The position numbers and the translations under genes were made by a program. From Halobacillus fulvus (GTDB taxonomy: Bacteria; Bacillota; Bacilli; Bacillales; Halobacillaceae): a stretch of DNA of 64,000 nucleotides. Where the stretch lies: the NCBI GenBank assembly GCA_004078665.1, contig SCFO01000005.1, positions 146,130 through 210,129 on the forward strand, read 5' to 3'. The notes beneath the pieces are model-generated. The model was given only the letters and a program-made list of their open reading frames with translations, was not told the DNA's origin and did no database searches. This document shows, one piece after another, positions 62,188 to 64,000 of this stretch; position 1 is the first letter of the stretch; the number at the start of each line of letters is the position of its first letter.

Positions 62188-63654
62188 ATGGTCCAAAGAG
62201 AAAGAAAAAAATTAGATAAAACCTTAAAGCCGCACTGGGTATGGGCAATTGCCTTCGGCTCAGCGATCGGATGGGGCGCTTTCGTCCTTCCAACTGACTG
62301 GATCAGTCAGGCTGGACCGATCGGTGTCGTCATCGGCATCCTTCTTGGTGCTTTACTCATGATGATCATTGGGGTCAGTTATGGATTCTTGATCGAAAAA
62401 TTCCCTGTGACCGGTGGGGAGTTCGCTTACGCCTATATAGGCTTCGGAAGACATTTTGCTTTTATGGCGGGCTGGTTCTTGACGCTCGGCTATATTTGTA
62501 TCGTCGCGTTGAATGCTTCCGCACTCGCCTTGCTCGCTAAGTTTTTATTTCCAGACTTTGTCCGGACCGGTAACCTTTACATGGTGGCCGGCTATGAAGT
62601 ATCCATTATTCAAATCGCCATCGCGAGTTTAGCTCTTATCATTTTTGCATTATTAAATATCCGTGGCGCAAGCTTCTCCGGTCAGACTCAATTTGTCTTC
62701 AGTATGATATTGATTCTCGGCATCACCTTGCTAGCCGTTGGAGCAGTCTTTACGGAGGGACCGAGCCTCAGCAACATCACACCTGCTTTCACACCTGAGA
62801 AATCAGCTATTGCCGCAATTTTGACCATTGTTGCAATTGCTCCTTTTGCCTATGTGGGCTTTGATAACATCCCTCAAACAGCAGAAGAATTTACATTTGA
62901 ACCGAAAAAAGCCTTCAGCCTCATTATCTGGTCTCTTCTTGCTGCCGGCCTTGCATACAGTGCCATGATCCTGATCACGGCAAGCACTATGCCTTGGCAG
63001 ACGCTTCTCAGTCAAATTGAAGCCAACCAGTCTGTTTGGGGCACAGGAGACGCGATCGAAGGCTATTTGGGTCGTGCCGGTGTACTGATTATCGGGATCG
63101 CTGTCTCGATGGGGATATTCACCGGATTGAACGGTTTCTACATTTCAGCCAGCCGTTTGACGTTCGCCATGGGACGGGCTCGTATTTTGCCTGATGTGTT
63201 TAGGAAACTCCATCCGAAGTACGGTACGCCTTATGTAGGGATTCTCTTCACATTAGCTGTCTGTCTCATTGCCCCATGGTTTGGCCGTGAAGCCTTGCTG
63301 TGGGTTGTGGACATGTCTTCAACGGGAGTCGCTATTGCGTACTTTTTCTGTACAGCGACCGCTTATAAATTTTTCAGATGGTCTGAAAATCAACCATCAA
63401 AAGGCTACGCCGATACCGTTTCTCCAGGCAGGAAACTTTTATCGTTAATCGGTATGATCAGCTCAGTCGGATTCCTTGTCCTCCTTCTTTTCCCGTGGTC
63501 ACCCGCGGCATTGGGAATCGAATCCCTGATCGCCCTCCTAGTCTGGATCGCCATCGGAGTCGTCTTCTATCTAACGAATTCCAAACGATTCAACCAGATC
63601 GAAGAAAAAGAAATGAACTATCTCATCCTTGAGAAAGAAGAAATCGGAAAATAA
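62188..63654 (+). CDS. APC-family amino acid permease
   Basis: 488 residues with about twelve membrane helices. APC start WVWAIAFGSAIGWGAFVLP (helix 1 with the unwound GSAIGWG), then TGGEFAYAY and FAYVGFDNIPQTAEE, typical of amino acid/polyamine antiporters. Substrate cannot be read from sequence. AAGGGTGG 7 bases before ATG. Monocistronic; no clear terminator. Confidence 0.88.
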   Translation: MVQRERKKLDKTLKPHWVWAIAFGSAIGWGAFVLPTDWISQAGPIGVVIGILLGALLMMIIGVSYGFLIEKFPVTGGEFAYAYIGFGRHFAFMAGWFLTLGYICIVALNASALALLAKFLFPDFVRTGNLYMVAGYEVSIIQIAIASLALIIFALLNIRGASFSGQTQFVFSMILILGITLLAVGAVFTEGPSLSNITPAFTPEKSAIAAILTIVAIAPFAYVGFDNIPQTAEEFTFEPKKAFSLIIWSLLAAGLAYSAMILITASTMPWQTLLSQIEANQSVWGTGDAIEGYLGRAGVLIIGIAVSMGIFTGLNGFYISASRLTFAMGRARILPDVFRKLHPKYGTPYVGILFTLAVCLIAPWFGREALLWVVDMSSTGVAIAYFFCTATAYKFFRWSENQPSKGYADTVSPGRKLLSLIGMISSVGFLVLLLFPWSPAALGIESLIALLVWIAIGVVFYLTNSKRFNQIEEKEMNYLILEKEEIGK

Positions 63655-63758
63655 AAAAATGAGAATAGCACGGCGTTTCATTTATGACATGAATTAATAG
63701 TAAACTTCTGAATTACAACACTTTCTGAGAATGCGAACAGCGTTCTACAAAAATTGAT

Positions 63759-63883
63759 GTTTCCGTTTATAGAGTAAGAATTTGGAGGGGCGGGAAATAC
63801 CTCGCTTTCCATGGGCGGGCGCTGAGCTTCCTCGCAGCTCCGCTCCTGCGGGATCTCAGCCTGCCCTTACCTCCCCATAGGAG
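63759..63883 (+). repeat. Palindromic intergenic repeat, copy I, truncated
   Basis: Starts GTTTCCGTT and matches the family through CCCATAGGAG, then breaks off. The right half of the outer arm and terminal repeat are missing. Confidence 0.88.
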
Positions 63884-64000
63884 ATTCCTGTGGGATTTAG
63901 TTTAGGCCCTCTTGAATAAAAAGAAGCCCTCCCGTAAGATGCATTTGTACAACCAAATACAAACATCCAAAGGAGGACTTCCCTTTGAATCATAAGCGGA
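63884..64000 (+). mobile_element. Probable left end of an insertion sequence
   Basis: Sequence departs from the repeat at 63884 and leads, 101 bases on, to an ORF start with AAAGGAGG. The interrupted repeat and short leader suggest an insertion sequence, but no inverted repeat or transposase motif can be confirmed inside the window. Confidence 0.4.
63985..64000 (+). CDS. Start of an ORF, possibly transposase
   Basis: TTG at 63985 with AAAGGAGG 8 bases upstream, then codons for N, H, K, R running off the right edge. Too short to identify; a transposase is inferred only from the interrupted repeat next to it. Confidence 0.35.

Noticed and set aside
7120-63883. CRISPR array
   Set aside because: The repeats are large, dispersed kilobases apart and in both orientations, with no regular spacers and no cas genes.

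Overview
The window reads as chromosomal DNA of a moderately halophilic, motile, spore-forming Bacillaceae, most likely Halobacillus or a close relative. Supporting signs are gene order close to the Bacillus subtilis hprK, uvrBA, secA, fla/che-associated, comF, degSU and tagO neighbourhood, a bacillithiol deacetylase, GGAGG-type ribosome binding sites, an acidic D/E-rich linker on cytochrome c551, and a 170-bp palindromic repeat of a kind common in this family. No rRNA, tRNA or CRISPR array was seen. All calls come from reading the sequence; no database search was run.

Layout. 1-5.9 kb (minus): an hprK-lgt-yvoD-ppaX-yvoF cluster running by overlaps into glpP, glpF and the first codons of glpK, with a GlpP-type terminator ahead of glpF. 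5.6-15.8 kb (minus): yvlB-yvlD, yojF-bshB2, uvrB-uvrA with a LexA-type box, and prfC behind a possible attenuator. 16-27 kb: a SWIM-SNF2 helicase, a divergent CtaA, a haloacid dehalogenase with an in-frame amber near its end, a four-PAS diguanylate cyclase, a Fur-controlled siderophore ATPase, a frameshifted output-domain gene and a Crp/Fnr regulator. 27-38 kb (minus): grx-like, minJ, ctpB, ftsE (ftsX absent), cccB, a YitT-family protein, gtaB, prfB with its +1 frameshift, and secA. 38.7-53.7 kb: hpf with overlapping SigB/SigH promoters, a NERD-domain gene, then the flagellar late cluster fliT, fliS, fliD, flaG, two flagellin genes, csrA-fliW-yviE, flgL, flgK, flgN, flgM, yvyF. 53.7-64 kb: comFC, comFA, degV, degU, degS, yvyE, an LCP-family ligase, tagO, an amino acid permease and the edge of what looks like an insertion sequence.

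The most interesting local system lies between the two flagellin genes. A 53-codon CsrA paralogue (45974-46135, TTG start) follows a SigD promoter and a GGA-bearing hairpin. It is followed by a long terminator whose 5' arm overlaps a textbook CsrA-binding hairpin (6-bp stem, AAGGAC hexaloop), and then by the upstream flagellin leader, which carries its own CsrA hairpin. The paralogue keeps the RNA-binding arginines but lacks the C-terminal tail used for FliW binding. Together this suggests a CsrA-controlled attenuator inside the flagellin locus.

The other recurrent structure is a 125-175 bp palindromic element present in nine recognisable copies (plus one decayed relic) in intergenic gaps. 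Paired arms change together from copy to copy. One copy has lost its central hairpin and the last is cut by the insertion-like sequence at the right edge.
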